A model generated the notes under the pieces. The model was not told the DNA's origin and searched no databases. It worked only from the letters and a program-made list of their open reading frames with translations. A stretch of 64,000 bases of DNA from Bifidobacterium callitrichidarum (lineage in GTDB: Bacteria; Actinomycetota; Actinomycetes; Actinomycetales; Bifidobacteriaceae): contig NZ_QFFM01000009.1 of the NCBI RefSeq assembly GCF_003129905.1, positions 53,194-117,193 of the forward strand, in the 5' to 3' direction. The translations under genes and the position numbers were made by a program. The stretch's first letter is position 1, and each line of letters starts with the position of its first letter. Shown one piece after another: positions 18,201 through 25,673 of the stretch.

Positions 18201-20531
18201 GATGGTCTGCGTGGTGTTGACGGTGGCCAGTATGCGGGCGGTTTCGTCGGACAGGCCGACACCACCGCCGTCGCATCGGTGGCGGGCGGTACCGACGGCG
18301 ATCAGAGCACCAAGCTGTTGCTCGGTCTCGTCAAGGCGGGCAACATCAGCGCTCTGGAGGCATTCCGCACGTTCATCCACCATGCTCAGGTCAATGGTGT
18401 GGCTGACGGCTTCCAGGTTCGTGCGCATGATTCGAGTACGCAGGGCATCCTCGATTCGAAGCGGTACACGGGTGCGGCTGGTGGCTTCGCCGGCGGCCTG
18501 ATCAATGGAACCGTCGACTACGGCACCGTGAACGGGCTCAACAGCGTCAGCGGTGTGAACTATGCCGGTGGCTTCGTGGGCCATCTGGGCAAGGCCGGTA
18601 CCGTGGACGTCGATAACGCACAGGTCAGCCAGCTGCTTGGCGCGACCGCCGGTGTGCTCGACATCTGGGGCTCTCATGTGGATGATTCGTCGGTGGCGGG
18701 CATCGCGGACGGTTTCACTGTTGCGGCGTCCCATTCGGGCGGCGATTACCAGGCTGGTACCGAGGCGGCGAACGGGCGAGAAGTGGCCGGTGGCTTCACC
18801 GGATATGCCGACTTGGCGCGTGTCTCCCGTTCCAAGGTGACAGGTCTCAAGAAGGTGTCCAGCGGTGAACTTGCCGGTGGGTTCGTTGGCGAGACGACCA
18901 TGGCCTATCTGGTCGAGACCAAGGTCAGCTCCGTGCTGGTGGACATCATCCTCAAGGTGGTGAACGCGCTGGTCAAGCTGCTGTACGTACCGAATCTGGA
19001 GAAGCTGGGCGTCATCGATCTAGGCAAGTGGCTGCCCGACGGTGTGACGAAGCTGCTCAATATCAAGATTCTCGCGGACGGCGATCTGCTGTACGTCAAC
19101 CTGTTCGGTCTGAAGATCGGTGTGTCTCTTTCCAAGAAGAGCGATACCAACGGCCAGCAGACTGACGTGGCGATCATCACCATCGGTGACTCGACCATCA
19201 AGCTACCGTGCACTGAAAATGGCGTTGACGAGAATCAGCTGCGCTCCGAATTGAGTGTCGAACTCATCAAGGCCAACCGGACCAAGGCCACGTATTCCTC
19301 GGTGCAGGGTATCGCGGACGGTTACGACGTGTTCGGCGGCGGAGCCACGCAGACCACTGATGGTGTTGAAGGCCTGAGCACTGGTATCGCGGGCGGTTTC
19401 GTGGGTCTCAACCATGAAGGTCTGCTCGAACACGACGACATGACCTATGCCGACACCATTCGCGGCACCAGCGGTCTGGTCGGCCCGTTCAGCGGCAAGA
19501 CCGAGCTCAAGAGCGTGTACGAATTCAACAGCGTGCAGAAGATCGAGGGCAACGGCAACACGTACCACATCTACCGCAACGTGCCATCAACCTGGTCCTA
19601 TGCGCTGACGAAGGACAACAAGCAGTTCACGTACGGCTCGCACATGGATGACGTCACCGATGAGCAGGGCAATCCGATTGATGTGACCGGTGCTCTCCGA
19701 CTTCGATTGAACCGATACGACGTCGCCCACCGCGCTTCGGAGAAGGCCGTTATCAAGGAATTCTCCGACTACAAGGACGCGAAGATGGCGAACAACACCG
19801 GCGGCAAGAACGACACCGGTGACGACGCTGTGAACAAGGCTGCGGCACTCGGCGTGTATGTGTCCGCCGCGCAGGCGGTGCTCATGCTCGACACTCCGAC
19901 CAACGGCAACAACGGTGGCCTCACTCCCGAACCTGACGATGGTCAGGACCCGTGCGGTGAGGAAGGCTGCCAGGTCGTCGATATGACCTTGCAGAAGGTC
20001 TGGGATGATATCCCGGCGCTGCAACGGCCCAAGTCGATCACCATCAAGGTGACCGCCACCTATACGGAGGACGACGGCACGGTCGTTACGCCGAAGACCA
20101 TCGAGTGCAAGAACGAGAACTGCGAGGCCAAGGACAAGGACAATCCGTTCATCGTGACCATGACCTCGGCGGACGGTTCGCTGTGGAGCGATACCTGGCG
20201 TACGAAGATTACGGGCCTGCCGGTTGCGTTCAAGGATGGGGACACGACCCGTTACTACACGTACACGGTCGAGGAAACCGGCGTCGATTTCGGCAAGGGC
20301 GATGGTGATAAGGATCCCGCCAAGGCTGGATACCGAGTCTCCTATGCGTACGACAACAAGGAAGTCGTGGCCACCGTGACCAACAGCAGAATTGTCCTGC
20401 CCGGTACCGGCGGCAACGGCATCGCGCCAATCGTACTCGCCGCAGTGCTCGTACTCGGACTCGGCGCCGCATGGACCGTGGCCGATGGACGGCGTTCGCG
20501 CGTGCGATCCCGAGGCCGGCATCTCGCCTGA
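12264..20531 (+). CDS. Giant LPXTG surface adhesin, probable pilus tip protein
   Basis: A 2,755-residue secreted wall protein. A long signal peptide ends near ...CAVPSAYA (residue 48). Residues of about 100-190 are low-complexity Asp/Ser/Asn. The body, about 300-2450, carries some 30 copies of a YAGGFVG-like motif spaced irregularly by 40-130 residues, resembling GLUG-type repeats. These often alternate with LLGLIK/LLNSL hydrophobic turns. A CnaB-like domain follows at about 2565-2710. The C-terminus has LPGTG at 2712-2716, a hydrophobic helix and an Arg-rich tail. It heads an operon with pilin, sortase and minor pilin, so it is inferred to be the tip or ancillary adhesin. GAGGTG lies just before the ATG. 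No ligand can be deduced. Confidence 0.88.
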   Translation: MRVIQEARQAMDRFLHVVQQPDAIVCKIIAGTVSASLMLTCAVPSAYARNNGNTTVVSDSGVTVISNGKVVTDSTIVSAAESLRTDTARNNVTPIDSFSDDSEPAFSTNTILGQQQDDTFASNGEQTGGDGDSTGVTDAGNAGADDAISNDSAGNNGTNAGQGDAVDSSDDSTTDSSDSNNAADSSDGDTQTHAVSTALGGRDFIGQVTKTINGKTYILIGNEQQLRAIGTKKSVLAGPVYSITQSCSASAACLADGLWKDKGSESLAYKGDADLDTGATLRGSDFPDHDSVHQTGAITYERTKYFFKDADGNRVDVTSTKDINTGLKYTATANYIIFRDIDLSSAKWSPLMFSGVMLGAVSAEGETASTLWDVFGEDGESVQDGTAKPTISHVKVNQPAGNLDVDKQQGIGFFASITSTSSITNSGNNAGGVQSTGTVVVANLKLSDVNVANNATVAHVDETLVSALLKLVSLLLPKDLGLNDLLTVHKNNPSNFATGAFAGRIYGDAKVTGCVVEDATVSNVKGMTGGFAGYVEGATKYDIASESLGALIEALTKILNVIPFLGLGDLVDWLLGSTLGLNALVPVGYYNPVISDSHVVNFKQDTTLGNADSDYAGGFVGAQIGSIIENSSVKTQNGFTVTARKYAGGFAGVSRNGEVGGLLNSLGITILSALRPQSLIENSTLTSDGEVSLTAQNYAGGFAGRLANAYAVNDTVKGVLAVTATVSHAGGFTGRASAGWGLEAGTDSDEKSADTSLIKQLTSILTKLLEANPDGAGALLTIAGVNPSIILGAQMNGDITVTSNGDYAGGIVGDGSGTVIGDSSQAHLENLSFWKYNNAREFPEQRSTLVGGLKSVKATGSYAGGIAGNLQPTQVVGLLNSVAKIGSLSTLKKFDQFAAFTVENVTFDSPKTGWSVEAGGYYAGGAIGCASGGDLTDVTISNLSSVAAKGESGGFIGFSGPADTVGASGLNLLGLIKLSGLLSVAEYSSVEVLRSNVSGIADGLTVTASGHNDNNEENDYAAGGFYGQANSTKTRESHVTNLKSVTADTSEADGLAGGFVGYSTTGGLMEAASNGAEDSSALKEMIDGGLLSVDNLLGAVPYLIPDYKDTTVTYVNGGYVKGDVAGGFAGNFQSGKVNQFSTKELEKDETLEAVKNRVTVDGNVTVNNLDHVTGGAYAGGFGGKVVSGALASAGKGGISLLGKLGTVKIADLVDLVQGYVPYISYAGVKSGKDGLRVTALRLDKDDSLSGSAGGYIGYGSGMQVAYSSVNKLRYTKVTEPKALEGTDGSSYFDDTQSKYAVDAKRYAGGWVGRMDIGSAASVGEGLSLLGGGVNLGNVLSVLNVVVSTVEHSDVIGDVSGYAVRASSTDAENESLGEGTPTLGSADNPIGDAGGFAGRITGGHVQDANAHNFAYIIGQITAGGYAGGIEPGDAASVLGSNTSVLNGLVDTSGTFASLLQDFVPTIRNSSTDAVPCGGAVRAQAASDGNAMRGMAGGYVGHNEGGHIWGKNNASWKSENDDNNHYNGEQRTAFAARIRSVYGAEFAGGFTGFMQAASTADTGGLKLLYGLIKVDNLLGALQVSYPTEENTQVTGPLRNLDATTWQAWIKAVGVNGAYGKEFAEIVKNGNSISSENDLADAIDNYAFGTNVVAGRTDYSQTANASEGGNAGGYVGLMRSGVIANGQAQDTRQVRAMKAAGGFAGTMQSGGAAELGGIDVLGLIKANLGKLASVLNVFVPVVKSSSVTGYRRGMTVTATGTDLTHETGYAGGYVGYAGGAQIWGDKTFSDAEQSDDRWSIGATHAGYTASGCNALNLRRVKGANAIGGYAGMITAAGVADVNTNASEGILQSLLDALIKTPQDLAQVVQATVSTVRGATVSSVKDNGSAEAWGFTVEGKYTVTDTASGETNDVAESDDDAADASDVSDAEGSADSTDSTDTDSKTSDVRYARAAGGFAGIMKAVIAGTEKNGGTDTANTLIVDGLRGVDGGQYAGGFVGQADTTAVASVAGGTDGDQSTKLLLGLVKAGNISALEAFRTFIHHAQVNGVADGFQVRAHDSSTQGILDSKRYTGAAGGFAGGLINGTVDYGTVNGLNSVSGVNYAGGFVGHLGKAGTVDVDNAQVSQLLGATAGVLDIWGSHVDDSSVAGIADGFTVAASHSGGDYQAGTEAANGREVAGGFTGYADLARVSRSKVTGLKKVSSGELAGGFVGETTMAYLVETKVSSVLVDIILKVVNALVKLLYVPNLEKLGVIDLGKWLPDGVTKLLNIKILADGDLLYVNLFGLKIGVSLSKKSDTNGQQTDVAIITIGDSTIKLPCTENGVDENQLRSELSVELIKANRTKATYSSVQGIADGYDVFGGGATQTTDGVEGLSTGIAGGFVGLNHEGLLEHDDMTYADTIRGTSGLVGPFSGKTELKSVYEFNSVQKIEGNGNTYHIYRNVPSTWSYALTKDNKQFTYGSHMDDVTDEQGNPIDVTGALRLRLNRYDVAHRASEKAVIKEFSDYKDAKMANNTGGKNDTGDDAVNKAAALGVYVSAAQAVLMLDTPTNGNNGGLTPEPDDGQDPCGEEGCQVVDMTLQKVWDDIPALQRPKSITIKVTATYTEDDGTVVTPKTIECKNENCEAKDKDNPFIVTMTSADGSLWSDTWRTKITGLPVAFKDGDTTRYYTYTVEETGVDFGKGDGDKDPAKAGYRVSYAYDNKEVVATVTNSRIVLPGTGGNGIAPIVLAAVLVLGLGAAWTVADGRRSRVRSRGRHLA

Positions 20532-20565
20532 CGGTGGATAGCCGATATCCCGATAACCAAGATTT

Positions 20566-20591
20566 GCCCGGCACCCTCATTGGTGTCGGGC
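20566..20591 (+). terminator. Hairpin between adhesin and major pilin genes
   Basis: GCCCGGCACC (20566-20575) pairs with GGTGTCGGGC (20582-20591), including one G-T. There is no T-run, so it is more likely an mRNA-processing or attenuation element that lets the pilin be made in excess over the adhesin than a full terminator. Confidence 0.4.
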
Positions 20592-20659
20592 CATGACAAT
20601 GCCCACCCTTTTCGCCCGATATCGGACGGAAAGTCCCAAAGAAGGAAAGGAACACAGTG

Positions 20660-22273
20660 ATGAACTCACTGACCAAGAAACTCGCAGCGGGCGTCCTCGC
20701 TGCGGCCACCCTCTTCGGCTTTGCCGGACTCGGTGCCACGACCGCCAATGCTGCTGATGCGGCGGACGGCAAGCTGACCGTGAACAGCACGGACAGTGAT
20801 TTTGCTGGCAAGAGCGTAAGCATCTACAAGATGCTCGATTACGATTCCACCACGGTGGCCGATAGCACGACCGGTGGTTACACGGTGAATGCTTCTTGGA
20901 CGGATTTCTTCAAGAACTCCACGGAGCTTGGTCTGAGCGATGTGACCGAGTATAACGTGAATCAGAAGGCGTACGATCTGATTGCCGGTCTGAGTGGTAC
21001 TTCCACCCCGACGATTACCAAGTTCGCTGAGCTTGCTCGTGCTTGGGCGAAGGATAATGCTACGGCAACCGATACCAAGACTGTCGGTAATGACATTGAT
21101 GCTTCCGGCAACTACAGCGCCACTTTCGAGAACCTGGCCTACGGCTATTACTTGGTCTCTAACACGCTCAATGAGAAGGGCATGCTCGTCAACGTGACCA
21201 ATAACACGCCGATTAACCAGACGCTCAAGGGCTCCACTCCGACTGTGGACAAGACCGTGACCGACAAGGACGGCAACCAGTCGAACCACAACAGCGCCCA
21301 GATCGGCGACAAGGTCGACTTTACCCTTACCTCCATCGTTCCGGACATGTCTGGAGCCTCTGACAATTACCTGTTCCAGTTCACCGATAAGCTCTCCAAG
21401 GGCCTTACACTGAACACCGATGCGGAAGGCGACCAGCAGGTCTTCAACCCGACCGTGATGATCGGCAACACGGTACTGACTAAGGGCACTGATTACACCG
21501 CTACCTATGCCCCTGGAACTGGTGCTAATGAAGGCAAGACCGTGATTACCATCACGATGAAGGACTTCAAGAATCTTCACGCGAACGATGCCGGTGAAAC
21601 CATCACTGTCAAGTACTCAGCCACCCTTAACGAGAACGCGGTCGTTGCCGGGGACAACGACAACGAGGCTCAGATTGACTACGGCAACGACCCGAGCAAT
21701 CCGCAGTCTTCCAAGCCGGACAAGACTCACACCTACGACTTTGGCTTCGATGTGAACAAGGTCGCCGAGAAGGAAAATGGCGAGAAGCTGGAAAACGCTC
21801 AGTTTGAGCTACAGGATGCTGAGGGCAAGAAGATTAATCTGGTCAAGATGACGGCTGCGGATCAGTCTGTCTCGTTCCGTCCGGCCAAGACCGGTGAAAC
21901 CGCAGCCCAGGACGCTGAGGTCAAGACCGACGCTAACGGTAAGCTTCGTTTTGAAGGTCTGAAGGAAGGCACGTACTACCTGAAGGAGACCAAGGCTCCG
22001 ACCGGCTATAACAATCTCAAGGATTCGATTGAGATTGTTATCGCTGCTGATTACAACAATGATGGAACTTTGAAGTCTTGGACCGTTAATAAGGCATCTG
22101 TGGCTACGGGTGCCACGGTTCCGGTCGTTACCATCATCAACAAGAAGGGCGGCCTCCTGCCGGGTACCGGTAGCATCGGTACCGCTGCGTTCACCGCGTT
22201 CGGTGTGCTGATCATGGCGCTCGGCACGGTCTGGTACGTGAAGTCGAACCGCAAGTCCGGCAAGCGTGCCTGA
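20660..22273 (+). CDS. fimA: Major pilin (FimA-like), sortase-polymerised
   Basis: 537 residues. Signal peptide MNSLTKKLAAGVLAAATLFG ends at ...TTANA (about residue 31). A PTVDKTV segment places a candidate pilin lysine near residue 198. An E-box YYLKETKAPTGY starts near 439, with the Glu at about 443. LPGTG at 500-504 is followed by a hydrophobic helix and a basic tail. These are the hallmarks of Gram-positive backbone pilins, which are joined Lys-to-Thr by a class C sortase and stabilised by isopeptide bonds in CnaB domains. AAGGAAAGG precedes two tandem start codons (GTG 20657, ATG 20660). The sortase gene follows directly. It is called FimA by analogy. Confidence 0.9.
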   Translation: MNSLTKKLAAGVLAAATLFGFAGLGATTANAADAADGKLTVNSTDSDFAGKSVSIYKMLDYDSTTVADSTTGGYTVNASWTDFFKNSTELGLSDVTEYNVNQKAYDLIAGLSGTSTPTITKFAELARAWAKDNATATDTKTVGNDIDASGNYSATFENLAYGYYLVSNTLNEKGMLVNVTNNTPINQTLKGSTPTVDKTVTDKDGNQSNHNSAQIGDKVDFTLTSIVPDMSGASDNYLFQFTDKLSKGLTLNTDAEGDQQVFNPTVMIGNTVLTKGTDYTATYAPGTGANEGKTVITITMKDFKNLHANDAGETITVKYSATLNENAVVAGDNDNEAQIDYGNDPSNPQSSKPDKTHTYDFGFDVNKVAEKENGEKLENAQFELQDAEGKKINLVKMTAADQSVSFRPAKTGETAAQDAEVKTDANGKLRFEGLKEGTYYLKETKAPTGYNNLKDSIEIVIAADYNNDGTLKSWTVNKASVATGATVPVVTIINKKGGLLPGTGSIGTAAFTAFGVLIMALGTVWYVKSNRKSGKRA

Positions 22274-22324
22274 GATGGTGCATGCTTTCCGAAACTAGGG
22301 GAGCGGATGATTGTCACCTGAAAT

Positions 22325-22373
22325 GAGTCGGAAGTTCGGCCAAAGTTCTTGACTTGAGCCGTGCTTCCGACTC
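22325..22373 (+). other. Hairpin in the pilin-sortase intergenic region
   Basis: GAGTCGGAAG (22325-22334) and CTTCCGACTC (22364-22373) are perfect 10-bp arms around a 29-nt loop. With the hairpin at 20566 it suggests that each gene of the operon is separated by an RNA structure, possibly setting relative expression. Confidence 0.4.
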
Positions 22374-22450
22374 CGTCGCCCTCTTGCGCGTCGAGGGATT
22401 ACGTGACGCGCACATTATTTATCTTTTCGGAAAACACGCAAGGAGGTCGG

Positions 22451-23536
22451 ATGAAGCGGCTGCGTAAGTTCATGCCGGTCCTGGTGATTCTGGCCGGCTT
22501 GCTGGTGCTGTTTTATCCGACAATCAGCAATTTCCTGATTATGCGCAACGCCTCCTATGTGGTCAAAGGCTACGATTCCGAAGTCGAAGCCCTCAGCGAC
22601 GAGGAGGCGGCTAAGCTTACTGAAGCTGCCCATGAATGGAATCGTCAGCTTGCCGCCGCAAACTCCGGCTCCACGGATGCGCTGACCGGTGCCGTCAATA
22701 CGGAATCCACGGACGAAGCGTACAACAAGCTGCTGAACCTGAACGGCGACGGCATGATGGGATACATCACCATTCCGCGCCTCAAGGAGACCATGCCCAT
22801 TTACCACGGCACCAGCGAGAAGGTGCTGCAGGTGGGCATCGGACATCTCGAACAGACATCGCTGCCGGTGGGCGGCGAATCCACGCACGCGGCGCTCTCC
22901 GGTCACCGCGGACTGCCCACGGCCAAGCTGTTCACGGACCTGAACCTCATGAAGAAGGGCGACAGGTTCTACATCAAGATTTTGAAGGACACCTACGCCT
23001 ACCAGGTCGACAAGATCACCGTGGTGCTCCCGACCAATACCAAGGAGCTGGCCATCGAGCCCGGCAAGGACCTGGTAACGCTCATCACCTGCACGCCGTA
23101 CGCGGTCAACACGCATCGACTGCTCGTGCGCGCGCATCGCATCCCCTACACGCCCGAGCAGGAGAAGGACGCCGAGCCCACCTTCCACGTGGATATCCCG
23201 CTGCAGTATGTGCTGCCGTCGCTTGGCTTGATTGTCCTGCTGGCCGGCTGGCGCATCTGGCGTTGGCACGACGAGAAGCGCCGTCACGCGGAAGGCGTGG
23301 ATGAAATCGTCGCCCGCGTAATCGGTCCCGCTGATTCCGCGAGTGGTGACGCCAACGGTGAAGACAACGCCACCGCACCCTCCGCCACGGAACACCTTGC
23401 GGGCCTACTCGACGGTGCGTCGCAGGAAGCGGCGCCTCCACCGTCACCAATCGAGCCACACATCACAAACCACAACAACGACGATTACGGCACCACGACA
23501 CGGAAAGGACCGGCCAGACATGGCAGACATGCGTAA
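22451..23536 (+). CDS. Pilus-specific class C-type sortase
   Basis: 361 residues. An N-terminal helix (residues about 8-30) is followed by the sortase domain. The catalytic triad is visible: His152 in LSGHRG, Cys214 in TLITCTPYAVN and Arg223 in THRLLVRAHR. A second membrane helix (about 252-270) and a cytosolic tail of about 90 residues follow; two transmembrane segments are typical of class C pilin polymerases. The enzyme cleaves LPXTG and joins Thr to a pilin lysine outside the membrane. The start at 22451 is set by AAGGAGG. The 3' end overlaps the minor pilin gene by 17 nt. Confidence 0.9.
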   Translation: MKRLRKFMPVLVILAGLLVLFYPTISNFLIMRNASYVVKGYDSEVEALSDEEAAKLTEAAHEWNRQLAAANSGSTDALTGAVNTESTDEAYNKLLNLNGDGMMGYITIPRLKETMPIYHGTSEKVLQVGIGHLEQTSLPVGGESTHAALSGHRGLPTAKLFTDLNLMKKGDRFYIKILKDTYAYQVDKITVVLPTNTKELAIEPGKDLVTLITCTPYAVNTHRLLVRAHRIPYTPEQEKDAEPTFHVDIPLQYVLPSLGLIVLLAGWRIWRWHDEKRRHAEGVDEIVARVIGPADSASGDANGEDNATAPSATEHLAGLLDGASQEAAPPPSPIEPHITNHNNDDYGTTTRKGPARHGRHA

Positions 23537-24524
23537 CACCGAACGTCACACCATGCCGTGTTCGGCATTACGGCGACAGCCGGCATATCGTTCGATGTCG
23601 TCGTCGGACTATCAGATGACCTATGCGGGCGCACCCCGGACGGGCTGGGTGTCTTCGCGATCACCGAAACCGTTCTCCGCGTTGTTCGTCGTCATACTCA
23701 CCGTGGCCCTGACGCTTGCGGGACTCGTCGCATCATCCTTTACCATGACATCGCGTGCCTACGCGACGGATGCGCGCACCGGCACATTGACCATCAGCGC
23801 CATCTGGAACCGTGACACGAACAATCCCGTTCCGCTGGCTGGTGACACGTACTCCATTGTGCGCGTGGCCTCGGCCGATCTCGACAAGACCGGCAAGCCG
23901 ACCGCGTACCACACGTTGAAGGCCTTCGCCGACTTTGATCGCGACTGGGGGAGCCTCAGCGCCTCCGAATACAACACGGCAGCCAAGGACCTCGCCGAAT
24001 ACGCCGGCAAGCACGATTTGTACGAGCATTCCGGCAAGACCGACGCCGCCGGCCAACTGAAGTTCATTAATTTGCCGGCGGGACTGTATCTCGCCGCGCG
24101 TACGGCTGTCGCCAGCGCCAACAAGGCGTACACCTGCGATCCGTTCCTCGTCGCGGTGCCGGGCATCGCGGACGACGGCACGGGGGAGTTCAACGTCACC
24201 GCGGAACCCAAGTTCAGCGGCGACGATACACCCGAACCGAATCCGAACCCCAATCCGGACAATCCCGATAATCCGAATCCGGATAATCCGGACAATCCGA
24301 ACCCCGACAATCCCGAGCCGAACCCGAACCCCACACCTACTCCGAATCCCGGCACCACACCCGGCGGCTCCGAAATCCCCGCCGACACCGGTGCCGCCAT
24401 CAGCGCGGTCGCGTTCGTAGCCATCGCCTGCACCGTGGCCGCCGTGATCATCCACGACGTGCGTCGCGACCGGAGCAGGGGTGTAAACCAGGAGCCGACG
24501 ACCCCAGCGTCGCCTACCGAATAA
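23520..24524 (+). CDS. Minor pilin / wall-anchored pilus protein with atypical sorting signal
   Basis: 334 residues from an ATG that overlaps the sortase gene by 17 nt and follows GGAAAGGA. A 50-residue basic N-tail precedes a signal/anchor helix ALFVVILTVALTLAGLVASS. The mature part has a pilin-like domain (GTLTISAIWN...AAGQLKFINLPAGLYLA), where LPAGLYL resembles a CnaB strand. A Pro/Asn/Asp repeat of about 45 residues (NPDNPDNPNPDN) follows, then IPADTG, a hydrophobic helix and RRDRSR. IPADTG has one residue too many for LPXTG, so anchoring may need a different sortase or the pilus enzyme with relaxed specificity. Probably the basal or ancillary subunit. Confidence 0.75.
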   Translation: MADMRNTERHTMPCSALRRQPAYRSMSSSDYQMTYAGAPRTGWVSSRSPKPFSALFVVILTVALTLAGLVASSFTMTSRAYATDARTGTLTISAIWNRDTNNPVPLAGDTYSIVRVASADLDKTGKPTAYHTLKAFADFDRDWGSLSASEYNTAAKDLAEYAGKHDLYEHSGKTDAAGQLKFINLPAGLYLAARTAVASANKAYTCDPFLVAVPGIADDGTGEFNVTAEPKFSGDDTPEPNPNPNPDNPDNPNPDNPDNPNPDNPEPNPNPTPTPNPGTTPGGSEIPADTGAAISAVAFVAIACTVAAVIIHDVRRDRSRGVNQEPTTPASPTE

Positions 24525-24539
24525 AAGAACGATAGAAAC

Positions 24540-24588
24540 AGACCCGTCCGTTCCGGCTGATTGCCCGGAGCGGGCGGGTTTGGTTTGT
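24540..24588 (+). terminator. Terminator of the pilus operon
   Basis: GACCCGTCCGTTCCGG (24541-24556) pairs, with some G-T pairs, with CCGGAGCGGGCGGGTT (24565-24580) around an 8-nt loop. TGGTTTGT follows. It lies 16 nt after the minor pilin stop. Confidence 0.65.
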
Positions 24589-24614
24589 GCCGGTCAAGTG
24601 CAACAATGGAGACC

Positions 24615-25628
24615 ATGGCTGAAGTGAAGAACCGCAACAAGACCATCGAGAAACTCGCCCTGATCGTCACCACCTACAAGCGCCAGCAGTTGCTGAGCGT
24701 GCTGTTCGATTCGATTCTGGCGCTCGAACAGGCACCGTGGCGCATCATCATCGTGGACAACGAGCACTCCGACGAAACCGCAGGCATGGTGGCCGAGTTC
24801 GCCGGCAAGGTGACCGGCCAGTGGGGTACCACCGTGGCCGACCAGTCCGGCAACGAGGAGCGTGTGGTCTACGCGCCGCAGACCGAGAACCTGGGCGGTG
24901 CGGGCGGCTTCTCCGCAGGCGTCAAGAAGGCGTACGAGCTCGGTGCCGCATGGTTCTGGGTCATGGACGACGACGTCGCCGTGCTGCCGGACGCCATCGC
25001 CAAGCTCGCCAAGTGGACTCCTCGCCATGAGGTGATTCAGGGCTCCCGCTTCGATTACGACGGCGGCCCGTTCTACTGGCAGTACGACTTCATCGTGCCG
25101 CTGGGCATCCCGAACCCCATCGCCCCGGCCGCGTTCGGGCCGGCCGGCTACCGTGTGATGGACACGCTGTGCTTCGAGGGTGGCCTGTTCAACCGTCGCG
25201 TGGTTAAGGAGATCGGCCTGCCCGACCCGCGCTTCTTCATCTACTGGGACGACACGATGTACGGCTACCGTGCCAGCAAGGTCACCAACCCGATCGTGGT
25301 GCCGGATGTGATCCTGCGCCGCACGCGCGAGATTGGCAATTGGGACATCGCCGGCGTGCGCCAGCTCAACTCCACGTCCGATATGAACCGCTACCACATC
25401 ATGCGCAACCGTGGCTACATGGCCCGCTACTTCATGACGTATGGCGACTTCCGTCCGGCGCTGTTCGCGCTGGGCACCTGGCTCACGGCCGTCAAGGAGG
25501 TCATCCGTCTGGTGATGGTGGACCGCGAGCACCTGCGCACCGGTCTGGTCAAGATCGCCAAGGGCTGGTGGGATTCGCGCAAGCTGCTGCATGATCCCAC
25601 GTGGAAGCCCATGCCGCCGCTGGACTAG
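24615..25628 (+). CDS. Glycosyltransferase family 2 (GlfT/rhamnosyltransferase-like)
   Basis: About 337 residues, GT-A fold. The N-terminus LALIVTTYKRQQLLSVLFDSIL and IIIVDNEHSD are typical of GT2. The nucleotide-sugar/metal motif is VMDDDVAVLPDA near residue 115, and YWDDTMYGYRA near 210 supplies the acidic acceptor motif. LGGAGGFSAGV matches the glycan-polymer subgroup that includes rhamnosyl- and galactofuranosyl-transferases. It likely builds a cell-surface polysaccharide on the cytosolic side of the membrane. CAACAAT at 24601-24607 sits 7 nt before this ATG, so a leaderless mRNA is likely; an ATG at 24606 overlaps that box. Confidence 0.8.
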   Translation: MAEVKNRNKTIEKLALIVTTYKRQQLLSVLFDSILALEQAPWRIIIVDNEHSDETAGMVAEFAGKVTGQWGTTVADQSGNEERVVYAPQTENLGGAGGFSAGVKKAYELGAAWFWVMDDDVAVLPDAIAKLAKWTPRHEVIQGSRFDYDGGPFYWQYDFIVPLGIPNPIAPAAFGPAGYRVMDTLCFEGGLFNRRVVKEIGLPDPRFFIYWDDTMYGYRASKVTNPIVVPDVILRRTREIGNWDIAGVRQLNSTSDMNRYHIMRNRGYMARYFMTYGDFRPALFALGTWLTAVKEVIRLVMVDREHLRTGLVKIAKGWWDSRKLLHDPTWKPMPPLD

Positions 25629-25640
25629 GCCTATTTTTGT

Positions 25641-25663
25641 GGCTCCCCTCAGGGAGGGGAGCC
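25641..25663. repeat. Short GGCTCCCCT palindrome between convergent genes
   Basis: GGCTCCCCT (25641-25649) and AGGGGAGCC (25655-25663) form a 9-bp stem. It lies between the convergent glycosyltransferase and nitroreductase genes and may act as a terminator. A member of the GGCTCCCC family. Confidence 0.6.
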
Positions 25664-25673
25664 GTAATGCTGC

